Positions 1-7,184 are shown, numbered from the stretch's first letter. The stretch: 64,000 nucleotides of DNA from CAVSUR01 sp963846005 (GCA_963846005.1 CAWJUH010000003.1:1674001-1738000), one strand, 5' to 3'. Numbers and translations are program-made. The notes: generated by a model from the letters alone, not told the origin.

Positions 1-69
1 CGCAGCACCGCCGGTCCCGGCGGCAACCCTGCCGATCCCGATGACAACGCCGCCGATCCCGGCGATTGA
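1..69 (+). CDS. Possible 3' end of a plus-strand gene (partial)
   Basis: Frame 1 is open from the left edge to a TGA at 67-69 and reads an acidic Pro/Asp/Asn-rich tail with two ADPDDN/ADPGD-like units. It would converge on the dihydropteroate synthase-like gene, whose stop lies at 91. Only 22 codons are visible, so no function can be assigned, and it may be a chance open frame. Confidence 0.3.
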   Translation, partial: RSTAGPGGNPADPDDNAADPGD

Positions 70-90
70 GCCCGCCCTTGTTCACTGCGG

Positions 91-765
91 TCAGGCCAGG
101 CCGCGCACGGCCGCGGCGGGCGGGCGAGTGCCCTGGATGGACGCGGTCATGTCCAGGGCGCGGCGGACCGCGCGGACTTGCCGGGTCGCCACGATCGCTG
201 CCCCCAGCCAGCTGCTCACCGCCGCTATGGCCACGACCGATGCCGCCGCCGGGACCGCGCCGCCGGTCCCCGCGGTTTCCCCTCCTGTTTCGCCGGTCCC
301 GGCGGACTCCGCTGTTTCGCTGACCACTGCGGACTCTGCTGTCCCGGCGGCCACTGCGGCGGCGCTGCGGTCGGCGTCGACCAGGACCGGCCAGCCCGCG
401 GCGGCCAGCGCGGCGACGTCCTGCGGCGCAGCGGTGACGACCACCCGCTCGCGCGCCAGGCCGCTCGCCACCGACGCCTCGGCATGGCCCAGGTCGCGGC
501 ACCACAGCAGCGTGCCCTCCGGCAGCAAGTGCTGCGGAAACGCCAGCCGGCAGGCGCGGATCAGGGCGACCGGGCCGGAGGCGGCGCATACCCCGGTGCC
601 GGGATGCGCCCGGGTGAAGGCCGTGACCTCGGCCGGGCCGGCCAGGCCGAGGTCGACCAGGTCGGCCCCGTCGCGCGCCGCGGCTGCGGCCTCATCCGGC
701 CCGTCGGCCATTGCCAGCAGCGCCGTCCGGCCGGCCACGAGCACGCCCCGTGCCGCCGCCGTCAT
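91..765 (-). CDS. Dihydropteroate synthase-like protein, degenerate (FolP2-type remnant)
   Basis: This 224-residue protein starts at ATG 763-765 (MTAAARGVL). Parts resemble the actinobacterial second dihydropteroate synthase: an early ADLVDLGLAGPAEV stretch where FolP2 has ADVIDVGG, a central ALAAAGWPVLVDAD, and a C-terminus with ASIQGTRPP and the terminal RGLA typical of FolP2. It is shorter than the usual 280 or so residues. The N-terminal pterin-binding motif around NxTPDSF is absent, and a Gly/Ala/Thr/Glu-rich insert occupies about residues 145-180. The C-terminal half has a hydrophobic stretch. In mycobacteria folP2 lies in the same direction as the DivIVA-domain gene and tag; here it is divergent from them. 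I infer a non-folate role or decay. Fold homology is moderately sure, function is not. Confidence 0.6.
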   Translation of the reverse strand: MTAAARGVLVAGRTALLAMADGPDEAAAAARDGADLVDLGLAGPAEVTAFTRAHPGTGVCAASGPVALIRACRLAFPQHLLPEGTLLWCRDLGHAEASVASGLARERVVVTAAPQDVAALAAAGWPVLVDADRSAAAVAAGTAESAVVSETAESAGTGETGGETAGTGGAVPAAASVVAIAAVSSWLGAAIVATRQVRAVRRALDMTASIQGTRPPAAAVRGLA

Positions 766-790
766 GGGCTGAGCATGGCACGATTGCGCT

Positions 791-1673
791 GTGACCGTGA
801 TCGTGCTGGCAACGGCGGTCGCGATCGCGGTGGCCGCGATCGCGGCGGGGCTGGGCCGCGGCGGCGAGCTGGCGCAGTTCCCGCGGTCCGCCGCCGCCTT
901 CGACCCCGAGGTCAGCACTGCCGCCGACGTGGCGCTGGTCCGGCCGCCGGTCAGCCTGCTCGGCTACGACATGGCGGCGACCGACAGCGCGCTGGCCAAG
1001 ATCGCCCGGGTGATGAGCGAGCAGAACGTCGAGATCGAGTTGCTGCGCGGCCGGCTCATCGAGCTGCAGCAGCAGGTCATTGATCGGGCCGGCGGCCGCC
1101 CCGGCGACTTCGCGCGGCCAGGCTTCCGGCGGGTTCGCCGCCCCGCCCCCGGTCGCCGGGCCGGGCCGCGCCGCCTCGGCGCGACCGCCCGGGCTGCGCC
1201 AGCGGCCTCCCGGCGGGCTGGCCGGAGCCGACCCGCAGGCCGAGACGGAACTCCCGGGCGAGACGGAACTCCCGGGCGAGACCGAACTCCCGGGCGAGAC
1301 CGAACTGCCGGACGAGCCGGGCGGCCGGGATTGGCCCGGCCCAGGCGACAGCCCGGCGGCGGGCGGGAGTTCCGCCGCGCGCGGCGGCCCGTGGCCTGCG
1401 CCATTGATGCCGCCGGCCTCCCGCAACCGCGCGGCCCCGCCGCTGCCCACGCGCGCGCCGCGGCTGCCGCGCGAAGACCAGCAGACCCAGGCCAGCGATA
1501 CGGTCAGCCCGCCGAGACGCAGCCAGCCGGGGGACCGTCCGCCCGGGGACCGTCCGCCTTGGGCGAGCCAGCCAGGGAGCACCGAACCGCGCTCGGCGGC
1601 GGAGCCGGCCGCCGGAGCCCCCTGGCCGGCCTGGCGGCGCCCGCCCTGGCGCGACCGCGGACCGCTGTCGTGA
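791..1673 (+). CDS. DivIVA-domain protein with repeat-rich tail, frame change near 1080
   Basis: The GTG start at 791 gives a hydrophobic N-terminal segment (about residues 2-20, probable membrane anchor). A DivIVA-like box follows: VSLLGYDMAATDSALAKIA, then a helical stretch ending ELLRGRLIELQQQV. After about residue 96 the original frame becomes Arg/Gly/Pro-rich. The +1 frame then gives a Pro/Glu-rich tail with four ETELPG-type repeats and ends in a TGA at 1671-1673 that overlaps the ATG of tag as TGATG. I therefore read the gene as crossing to the +1 frame near 1080, where removing one T from CATTGATC restores it. Read straight through, the first frame would instead fuse in frame with tag. 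Actinobacterial orthologues sit beside tag and are thought to act in cell-envelope or polar growth. Confidence 0.65.
1242..1313 (+). repeat. Four 18-bp tandem repeats inside the DivIVA-domain gene
   Basis: Units begin at 1242, 1260, 1278 and 1296. The consensus is GAGACGGAACTCCCGGGC, with GAC CGA and GCCGGAC variants in the later copies. In the frame that ends at 1673 each unit encodes ETELPG; in the upstream frame it encodes RDGTPG. Confidence 0.9.
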
Positions 1674-2338
1674 TGACCGGCCCGGCGGCCGGGCCCGATG
1701 GCCTGCTGCGCTGCCCGTGGTGCCTGAGCACCCCGGACTACCTGGCCTACCACGACACCGAGTGGGGCAGGCCGATCCGCGACGACCAGGGCATGTTCGA
1801 GCGGCTGTGCCTGGAGGCCTTCCAGTCCGGGCTGTCCTGGCTGACCATCTTGCGCAAGCGGGAGAACTTCCGTGCCGCCTTCGCGGACTTCGACATCGCC
1901 GCCGTCGCCGCCTTCGGCCCGGCCGACGTGGAGCGGCTGCTCGGCGACGCCGGCATCGTGCGGAACCGGGCCAAGATCGAGGCGGCCATCACGAACGCAC
2001 GGGCCGCGGCCCGGCTGCCGGACGGCCTGGCCGCCGTGGTCTGGCGGTTCGCGGGCGGCCAGGACCCGGCGCCGGTCACGCTGGCCGACATCCCGGCGTC
2101 GACGCCCGCGTCTAAGGCCCTGTCGCGCGAGCTGAAACAGTCCGGCTTCGTCTTCACCGGGCCGGTCACCGCGTATGCCACCCTGCAGGCCAGCGGCGCT
2201 GTCGACGACCATCTGCGGGACTGCGTCCGGCGCGGGGCCTACCGGACGCCGCCGGCCGCCCGCCGCAGTGCGGCCGCGGCCAGATCGGGGAGCTGCGGCA
2301 AACCGGCCTTGTTATCCCGCCGGCGCATGCGAGACTGA
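1673..2338 (+). CDS. tag: DNA-3-methyladenine glycosylase I
   Basis: This 221-residue base-excision repair enzyme removes 3-methyladenine from alkylated DNA. Recognisable Tag features are CPWC near the start, YHDTEWGRP, the helix-hairpin region FERLCLEAFQSGLSWLTIL, RKRENFRAAF, and SGFVFTGP near the end. The zinc ligands of the family (Cys near residue 4, His of YHDTEWG, and the His and Cys of DDHLRDC) are present. About 30 residues rich in Arg/Ala/Ser extend past the usual C-terminus. The ATG at 1673 overlaps the upstream TGA, so translation is probably coupled to the DivIVA-domain gene, an arrangement also seen in mycobacteria (Rv1209-Rv1210). Confidence 0.93.
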   Translation: MTGPAAGPDGLLRCPWCLSTPDYLAYHDTEWGRPIRDDQGMFERLCLEAFQSGLSWLTILRKRENFRAAFADFDIAAVAAFGPADVERLLGDAGIVRNRAKIEAAITNARAAARLPDGLAAVVWRFAGGQDPAPVTLADIPASTPASKALSRELKQSGFVFTGPVTAYATLQASGAVDDHLRDCVRRGAYRTPPAARRSAAAARSGSCGKPALLSRRRMRD

Positions 2339-2381
2339 AAGCCGGGGGTCAGGGGGGCCACAACCAGAAAAGGAAACCCCG

Positions 2382-2465
2382 GTGGCGGACAGCTCCACTG
2401 CAATCGATATCAGCCGGCCTAGCGGTTCCCGGCGGGGGAACTGCGGCATGCGGAGGCGCCCGTGA
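2382..2465 (+). CDS. 27-residue leader-like ORF overlapping the methyltransferase start
   Basis: The GTG at 2382 lies about 6 bases after an AAAGGAAA purine stretch (2369-2376). The ORF reads VADSSTAIDISRPSG and so on and ends in a TGA at 2463-2465, which overlaps the GTG start of the methyltransferase at 2462 (GTGA). The spacing suggests a small translated leader that couples ribosomes to the next gene. It is too short for family assignment. The alternative is that it is not translated. Confidence 0.4.
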   Translation: MADSSTAIDISRPSGSRRGNCGMRRRP

Positions 2466-3316
2466 GCACGGCGGCGCAAGATCCTGAGCTGACCGACTAC
2501 GAGCGCAACCTGCCGCCGGGCGTGGATCCCGCCCGGCCGAGCCCGGCCCGGATCTATGACTACATGCTGGGCGGCACGCACAACACGGCCGCGGACCGGG
2601 CCGCGGTCGCGCCCGGCTTCGCCGCGATTCCCGAGCTGCCCGACATCGCCTGGGCCTGCCGCGGGTTCCATCAGCGGTCGGCGAGCTGGATCGCCGGGCA
2701 GGGCGTGACCCAGTTCCTCGACATCGGCTCCGGGCTGCCCACGGTCGGCAATACCCACGAGGTGGTCGGCAAGGTCGTGCCGGACGCGCGGATCTGCTAC
2801 GCCGACATCGATCCCGCGGTCGCCGCGCACGCCGGCGAGCTGACCGGCGGCGGAGGCGGCACGGTGTTCATCACGGCGGACCTGCGCGAGCCGGAGGCGC
2901 TGCTGGCCGAGCCGGAGCTGCGCAGGCTGATCGATTTCGGCCAGCCGGTGGGGCTGCTGATGACCGCGGTGCTGCACTTCGTGGCCGACGGCTCCGACCC
3001 GTGGGGCCTGGTGGCCAGGTACCTGCGCGAGCTGGCGCCGGGCAGCTACCTGGCGCTGTCGCACGCAACCGCGGACAACATGCCGCCGCGCTCCATCGAG
3101 CTCGGCAAGAACGCGTACTCGCGCGCATCGGAGCAGTTCTACATGCGGACCAGGGCCGAGATCGGCCGGTTCTTCGACGGCCTGGAGCTGGTACCGCCCT
3201 ACGACGGGGCAGCGCCGCAGCTCGTGCACCTCGGCCTCTGGGGGTGCGAGGACCCCGAGGCGGCGGACAGCGACGGGTCACGCTGGGGATTCTGCGGTGT
3301 CGGCAGATCCGGGTGA
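2462..3316 (+). CDS. SAM-dependent methyltransferase, DUF574/Methyltransf_19 family
   Basis: This is a 284-residue member of the actinobacterial Methyltransf_19 group. The family signature is clear: SPARIYDYMLGGTHNTAADR near residue 20, the SAM-binding motif FLDIGSGLPT at about 80-90, an acidic motif CYADIDPAV at the end of the next strand, DLREPEAL, and LLMTAVLHF. Members are common beside XRE-DUF5753 and DUF397 genes, and their substrates are generally unknown. The GTG start at 2462 overlaps the preceding short ORF. The 3' end overlaps the DUF397-like gene by 20 bases. The protein should be cytosolic, since no signal or membrane segment is seen. Confidence 0.9.
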   Translation: MSTAAQDPELTDYERNLPPGVDPARPSPARIYDYMLGGTHNTAADRAAVAPGFAAIPELPDIAWACRGFHQRSASWIAGQGVTQFLDIGSGLPTVGNTHEVVGKVVPDARICYADIDPAVAAHAGELTGGGGGTVFITADLREPEALLAEPELRRLIDFGQPVGLLMTAVLHFVADGSDPWGLVARYLRELAPGSYLALSHATADNMPPRSIELGKNAYSRASEQFYMRTRAEIGRFFDGLELVPPYDGAAPQLVHLGLWGCEDPEAADSDGSRWGFCGVGRSG

Positions 3317-3575
3317 GCAGGCCGGCCCGCCACCGGTGAAGCCGACGGTCGACAGCCTCGGCATCGACCTGACCGCGCAGCGGTGGCAGGCGGCGGGCCG
3401 GGGCGACGGCGCGGTCGAGATCGCGTTCGTCGGCGGGCCGCAGCCGCAGTGGGTGCTGCTGCGGGTGGCCGGGGATCCCGGTGGCCGCGTCCTGGTCTAC
3501 GACCGGCACGAGTGGGACTGCTTCCTAGACGGGGTCCGGCACGGCGAGTTCGACGACGCGGCCCGGGCGCACTAG
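3297..3575 (+). CDS. DUF397-domain-like small protein
   Basis: This 92-residue protein starts at a GTG inside the end of the methyltransferase gene. The C-terminal part matches the DUF397 ending: a strand pair QWVLLRVAG, GGRVLVYDRHEW, then FLDGVRHGEFD, where DUF397 proteins usually have FTPAEWxAFLxGVRxGEFD. The N-terminal 25 residues are Pro/Gly-rich and poorly conserved, and the usual WRKSSxS opening motif is missing. DUF397 proteins pair with XRE-DUF5753 regulators; the BldB, WhiJ and AbaA-type loci of Streptomyces are the best-known relatives. Its tight overlap with the methyltransferase suggests a common transcript. Confidence 0.7.
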   Translation: MSADPGEQAGPPPVKPTVDSLGIDLTAQRWQAAGRGDGAVEIAFVGGPQPQWVLLRVAGDPGGRVLVYDRHEWDCFLDGVRHGEFDDAARAH

Positions 3576-3667
3576 CCCGGAGGTCTCGCGACGGCGCCGC
3601 CGCCGGGCGCAAAGGTCGCATGTTCATAAGCGGCAAATTGCCATACGGTAACAATCAATGGCGATTT

Positions 3668-3680
3668 TTGTGATTCACAA
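3668..3680. promoter_or_regulatory. Palindromic operator upstream of the XRE gene
   Basis: TTGTGATTCACAA is a perfect inverted repeat of six bases around one base (core TGTG-ATT-CACA). It lies 51 bases before the ATG at 3732. A TAGGCT at 3693-3698 could be the -10 box, with the palindrome then at the -35 position. The same TGTG-NNN-CACA core recurs at 5119-5137 upstream of the ATPase gene. I infer binding by the XRE regulator. Confidence 0.6.
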
Positions 3681-3731
3681 CTTAGGTAGCGGTAGGCTCT
3701 GCTTCAAGATTCGTCAGGGAGGCAACCCCGG

Positions 3732-4595
3732 ATGAGCGACGAGGCGTACGGGGCGACGGTCGCCAAGCGCCGCCTGTCCCAGCGGCTGGCCGACCTGCGC
3801 AAGTCCACCGGTTACACGGCCAACCACGTCTGCGACATGCTGAACTGGGGCCGCGGCAAGGTCGGCCGGTTCGAGGCCAACCAGTGGAAGCGCCCGGAGA
3901 TGAGCGACATCCGGGACTTGCTGCGGGTCTACGGCGTCACCGAGGACGAGGCAGCCGACCTGGAGGACCTGGCCGTGCGGGCCAGGGCCCGGCCCTGGTG
4001 GCGTGACTACCCGGACATCTTCGAGAACGAGTTCCCCGGCTTCGAGAACGACGCGACCCGGATCCGGGTGTTCATGCCGCTGGTGCTGCCCGGCTTGCTG
4101 CAGACCTCCGAGTACACCGAGGCCCTGCTGCGCAACGGGGCCCATTCGCCGCTGTGGCAGCGGCACGCCCTGGAGACCAGGCGGCGCCGCCAGGACGTGA
4201 TCACCCGGGCTGGTGATACCGCGCCGGCGGTGGTCGCGGTGATCACCGAGGCGTCGCTGATGTACCAGTGGGGCACCAAGGCGGACCGGTACGAGCAGCT
4301 GACGCACCTGCTTGACTGCGGTAAACGGCCGAACCTCCAGCTGCGCATCCAGCGTTTCGCCGACGGCCCGCCGCGTGGCATGACCACCCCGCTCAACATT
4401 TTCGACCTGCCGGAAGGCGAGCCGACCGTCGTCTTTACCGAATCGGACTACGCCATTCAGGAGGTGAGTCACGCCGACCAGATCGCGAGCTACGTCGAGG
4501 CTTTCAGCAACGCGGTCGACGCGGCGCTGGAGCCGGTGCAGACCACGTCGTACCTCACCTATCTCCGTGAGAAGCTGGAGTTATCCCATGATTGA
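3732..4595 (+). CDS. XRE-family regulator with DUF5753 sensor domain
   Basis: This protein has 287 residues. Residues about 13-70 form a lambda-repressor-like helix-turn-helix (LRKSTGYTANHVCDMLNW, then KVGRFEANQ). Residues about 95-280 match DUF5753, with VLPGLLQTSEYTEALL, a VVAVITEASL strand and the late FDLPEGEPTVVFTE segment. An AGGGAGG Shine-Dalgarno sequence lies at 3716-3722. The family regulates differentiation and antibiotic genes in Streptomyces together with a partner DUF397 protein, which follows here with an 8-base overlap. The upstream palindrome at 3668 suggests autoregulation. No transmembrane segment is seen. Confidence 0.92.
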   Translation: MSDEAYGATVAKRRLSQRLADLRKSTGYTANHVCDMLNWGRGKVGRFEANQWKRPEMSDIRDLLRVYGVTEDEAADLEDLAVRARARPWWRDYPDIFENEFPGFENDATRIRVFMPLVLPGLLQTSEYTEALLRNGAHSPLWQRHALETRRRRQDVITRAGDTAPAVVAVITEASLMYQWGTKADRYEQLTHLLDCGKRPNLQLRIQRFADGPPRGMTTPLNIFDLPEGEPTVVFTESDYAIQEVSHADQIASYVEAFSNAVDAALEPVQTTSYLTYLREKLELSHD

Positions 4596-4788
4596 CCTGT
4601 CTCAGGCCCAGTGGCGCAAAGCCACCCGCAGCGTCTCCAACGGCGGCTGCGTCGAGATCGCCGCCAACCTGCCCGGTGTGGTGGCCATCAGGGACAGCAA
4701 GCGCCCCGAGGGCGGTGCGCACGTCGTGCCGCGCGAGCGCTTCGCCGCGTTCCTGGCGGCCGCCAAGCGCGGCCAGTACGACATCTGA
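4588..4788 (+). CDS. DUF397 protein (partner of the XRE regulator)
   Basis: This is a complete 66-residue DUF397 protein with WRKATRSVSNGGCVEIA, then VAIRDSKRPEGG and the closing VPRERFAAFLAAAKRGQYD. The ATG at 4588 is chosen because GGAG lies at 4577-4580 with 7-base spacing and the gene then overlaps the XRE stop by 8 bases, the usual arrangement. DUF397 proteins are thought to modulate the neighbouring XRE-DUF5753 regulator; the mechanism has not been settled for this family. Confidence 0.9.
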   Translation: MIDLSQAQWRKATRSVSNGGCVEIAANLPGVVAIRDSKRPEGGAHVVPRERFAAFLAAAKRGQYDI

Positions 4789-4827
4789 GCCGCTCCGCGG
4801 CCAGCACGCACCTGACGTGCCCCCGGC

Positions 4828-4879
4828 GCCAGTACCGGGGTTCCGCTGGGAGGCAGCCCGGCGTAACCCCGGTACTGGC
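4828..4879. terminator. Strong stem-loop after the XRE-DUF397 pair
   Basis: GCCAGTACCGGGGTT at 4828-4842 pairs perfectly with AACCCCGGTACTGGC at 4865-4879 (15 bp, 22-base loop), 40 bases past the DUF397 stop. There is no T-run, as is common for actinobacterial hairpin terminators. Apart from this hairpin and the promoter near 5093, the 374-base gap up to 5163 shows nothing recognisable. Confidence 0.7.
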
Positions 4880-5092
4880 TGTGCCTGTCTCAAGGCGACG
4901 GCGGAAGCCGACAGGTCCTCCGCCGCTCGTCAACCCTATCCGCGCGGTGCGCGCCGGCCTAGGCCCCAGACGGCTGGATCCGGTGCGCAGCCAGGTCTCA
5001 TGGGCCGCGGCCGCCCCCGCCAGGAAACGGCCGGAAATGGCGAAAACCGGCATTGCGCTAGGTAATTGCACAAGTCCATTTGCGCTGAGGTC

Positions 5093-5137
5093 GTTGCGAA
5101 GACGGGCAAATGACTCATAATCTGTGTTTCACAGATT
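5093..5137 (+). promoter_or_regulatory. Promoter and palindromic operator of the ATPase gene
   Basis: TTGCGA (5093-5098), 16 bases, then CATAAT (5115-5120) resembles a housekeeping promoter. Overlapping the -10 end and the expected start site is AATCTGTG-TTT-CACAGATT (5119-5137), a perfect 8+8 inverted repeat. Its core TGTG-NNN-CACA matches the palindrome upstream of the XRE gene. This position would block initiation if a repressor bound. The ATG of the downstream gene is at 5163. Confidence 0.6.
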
Positions 5138-5162
5138 GCCGAACTCGGGAAGGCGGACGTCG

Positions 5163-6086
5163 ATGTTACCGTCGCCTGCCGACAGCGGGCCCGATCGACG
5201 CGGTACATCAGGTACGCCGGTCGGTGATGGCGGTCTGCTCGCGGCTCCGGTGGCTGAGGCTCTGGCGATGACGGAACCAGGAGGCAGCGTCCTGGCTCAG
5301 GCCGGTGTCCGGTCGGGTGGCTGCTTCACCCGGCCGCTTCCCCTGGACGGCACCTGCGCGAGCGCCGCCCGGCGGTTCTTCCGCGAGGCGCTGGCGGGTA
5401 TCAGCCTGCCCGCCGACCTGGTGCACGACGGCGTGACCATGGCCAGCGAGCTCGCGGCCAACACGCTGCACGCGCAGGGCAACGTCGAGTTCAGCGGCGG
5501 CCACCGGCGCCCGGTCACCGGGATGCCCGAGTTCTGGCTGTACCTGCGCGGCCGGGGGGCCAGCTGCGAGCTGGTGTGCAAGATCTTCGACTCCGATCCG
5601 GCCTGGACCAGTCCCGGCCAGGAGCTGCCCGGCCCGGCCTCGCCGGACGCGGTCAGCGGGCGCGGACTGTATGTCGTGGCCGAGCTATCCGGCGGCCGGT
5701 GGGGCAAGCACCCCTCTCGCGGGCGCCTCGGCAGCTGGAAGGTGCCGGGCAAGGCCGTCTGGTTCGCGCAGCGGATGCCCGCCAGCGCGGGCTCGGTCCG
5801 CGTCGGCAGGCCCGAGCCCGGCTCGGTGGCCGCGGTGGACGAACTGGAGGCACTGCTGGCCGAACGGGGGCTCGGCGGCCGCCTGATGCGCATCGACGAG
5901 CCGGGCGGCCTGATCTCGGTGCTGTCGATCAGCCGGCACCTGACGGTATGGCGGCACGGGGGCACCGTGTCGTGGAAGGACCCGGCGGGGCAGTACCGCA
6001 AGCTGCAGCTGTGTGACCTGGTCGAGGTGGCGGAGCAGATCATCTGCGCGCACGAGCGGCTGGCGCACGCCACCGTCAGCGCCTGA
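5163..6086 (+). CDS. Anti-sigma-type ATP-binding protein with extra C-terminal domain
   Basis: This is a 307-residue protein. Residues about 60-210 form a GHKL/HATPase_c_2 fold of the RsbW/SpoIIAB type. The N box is DGVTMASELAANTLHAQG, a diverged DSDPAW sits at the G1 position, and SGRGLYVVAELSGGRWG covers the G2 loop. Residues 215-307 form an extra domain (LMRIDEPGGLISVLSIS, then LTVWRHGGTVSWKDP) that I do not recognise. ATG 5163 follows a GGGAAGGCGG site. Such ATPases accompany XRE-DUF397 pairs in Streptomyces and may act as anti-sigma factors or signalling kinases. The shared operator supports a regulatory link to the XRE protein. Confidence 0.8.
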   Translation: MLPSPADSGPDRRGTSGTPVGDGGLLAAPVAEALAMTEPGGSVLAQAGVRSGGCFTRPLPLDGTCASAARRFFREALAGISLPADLVHDGVTMASELAANTLHAQGNVEFSGGHRRPVTGMPEFWLYLRGRGASCELVCKIFDSDPAWTSPGQELPGPASPDAVSGRGLYVVAELSGGRWGKHPSRGRLGSWKVPGKAVWFAQRMPASAGSVRVGRPEPGSVAAVDELEALLAERGLGGRLMRIDEPGGLISVLSISRHLTVWRHGGTVSWKDPAGQYRKLQLCDLVEVAEQIICAHERLAHATVSA

Positions 6087-6141
6087 GCCCGGTCCAGTCT
6101 CTCTCCCGGCCGCGGTCCGCATGCCCAGTGAATGCTGATCG

Positions 6142-6171
6142 TTAGCACCGGGCGGCCTAACCCTGGATAAT
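6142..6171 (+). promoter_or_regulatory. Candidate promoter of the DUF3117 gene
   Basis: TTAGCA at 6142-6147 and GATAAT at 6166-6171 are 18 bases apart and lie about 115 bases before the start of the next gene. A 10-bp inverted repeat, CAGTCTCTCT at 6095-6104 and AGAGAGACTG at 6172-6181, brackets this promoter. Confidence 0.4.
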
Positions 6172-6285
6172 AGAGAGACTGATCGACATGGTTGTGGCTG
6201 GCCGGTATCGGCAGGCGTCGCGCTGCCGGTGCCTGCTGGCCCGCATGGTGCCCGGGCGGCCCCACTGCAGGGAAGGGGATCCAGG

Positions 6286-6453
6286 ATGGCGGCGATGAAG
6301 CCGCGGACAGGTGACGGTCCGCTTGAGGTCACCAAAGAGGGGCGCGGCATCGTGATGCGCGTCCCGCTCGAAGGTGGTGGACGGCTGGTCGTCGAGCTGT
6401 CGCCGGACGAGGCCGCGGCCCTCGGCGCCGCGCTCAACACCGCGGTCGGCTAG
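6286..6453 (+). CDS. DUF3117 family protein
   Basis: This 55-residue protein has the almost invariant actinobacterial DUF3117 sequence: MAAMKPRTGDGPLEVTKEG, then RGIVMRVPLEGGGRLVVE and LSPDEAAALGAAL. The ATG at 6286 follows GGAAGGGG at 6271-6278 and gives exactly the family length. The role is unknown. In mycobacteria it also lies next to tag (Rv1211), so the accessory block at 2.4-6.1 kb appears to be inserted between two normally adjacent genes. Confidence 0.93.
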   Translation: MAAMKPRTGDGPLEVTKEGRGIVMRVPLEGGGRLVVELSPDEAAALGAALNTAVG

Positions 6454-6546
6454 CCAGCCCCGCCGTGGCCCGCCGCGGGCGCGCCGCCCGGCGCGGCGGG
6501 ACCCGGGCCGGCGAAGGGGCCGCCCGGCTTACGGCGGGGCCGCGGG

Positions 6547-7184
6547 CTAAGCCAGCCTGACCGCGGCCAGCAGCCCGCTGCCGACCGGCAGCAGCAGCGG
6601 CGCCAGCGTCTCGTCCGCCCGGACCTGCTCGCACACCTGCCGCAGCGCGGCGGTCTCCGGATCGTCGTCCGGGTCGGGCTCGGCCGCCGGATCCCCGGCC
6701 AGCACGCCGTGCAGCGCCGCCACCCCGCCGGGCCGCAAAAGCCGCAATGCGGCGGCCAGATACTCCGGGTATTCCTGCCGGTCAGCATCGCAGAACACCA
6801 GATCGTAGGCACCATCCGCGAGCCGCGGCAGCACCTCCAGCGCCCGGCCGCTGATCAGCCGGTACCGGCCGGCCCGAAGCCGGCCGCGACAAACGCCGAC
6901 CGGGCCAGCCGCTGGTTGTCCGGCTCCACGTCCACGCTGGTGAGCACCGCCCCGTCCCGCATCCCGCGCAGCAGCCAGATGCCGGACGTGCCGCAGCCGG
7001 TGCCGATCTCGACCACCGAGCGGGCGCCGATCGCGGCCGCCATGAAGCGCAGCGCGGCTCCGGTCACCGGGCCGACCGGGACCGCCCCGCCGACCTGCGC
7101 GGCGTTGGCCCTGGCCGTGTGCAGCGGCTCGTCTTCTGGCAGGAACCCGGCGACGTAGCCGAGGGTGGCATCTGCGATCGCGAT
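6547..7184 (-). pseudogene. O-methyltransferase, frameshifted (Rv1220c-like)
   Basis: Two reading frames on the minus strand together make a class I SAM O-methyltransferase. The upstream frame carries LGYVAGFLPEDEPLHTARA, SVVEIGTGCGTSGIWLL and VDVEPDNQRLARSAF, and stops at 6855-6857. The downstream frame starts at RYRLISGRALEVLP and carries DLVFCDADRQEYPEYLAAAL and LRPGGVAALHGVLAGDP. One missing base around 6859-6879 explains the switch. There is no ATG/GTG/TTG at the expected N-terminus; GGAGG at 7190-7194 is followed after 5 bases by an in-frame ATC at 7182-7184. The gene is divergent from sigE, as in mycobacteria (Rv1220c-sigE). It is either a sequencing error or a decayed gene. Confidence 0.8.

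Noticed and set aside
2462..6086. Restriction-modification or phage-defence island
   Set aside because: The methyltransferase is of the small Methyltransf_19 family without DNA-methylase motifs, and no nuclease or helicase is in the block; a regulatory module fits better.
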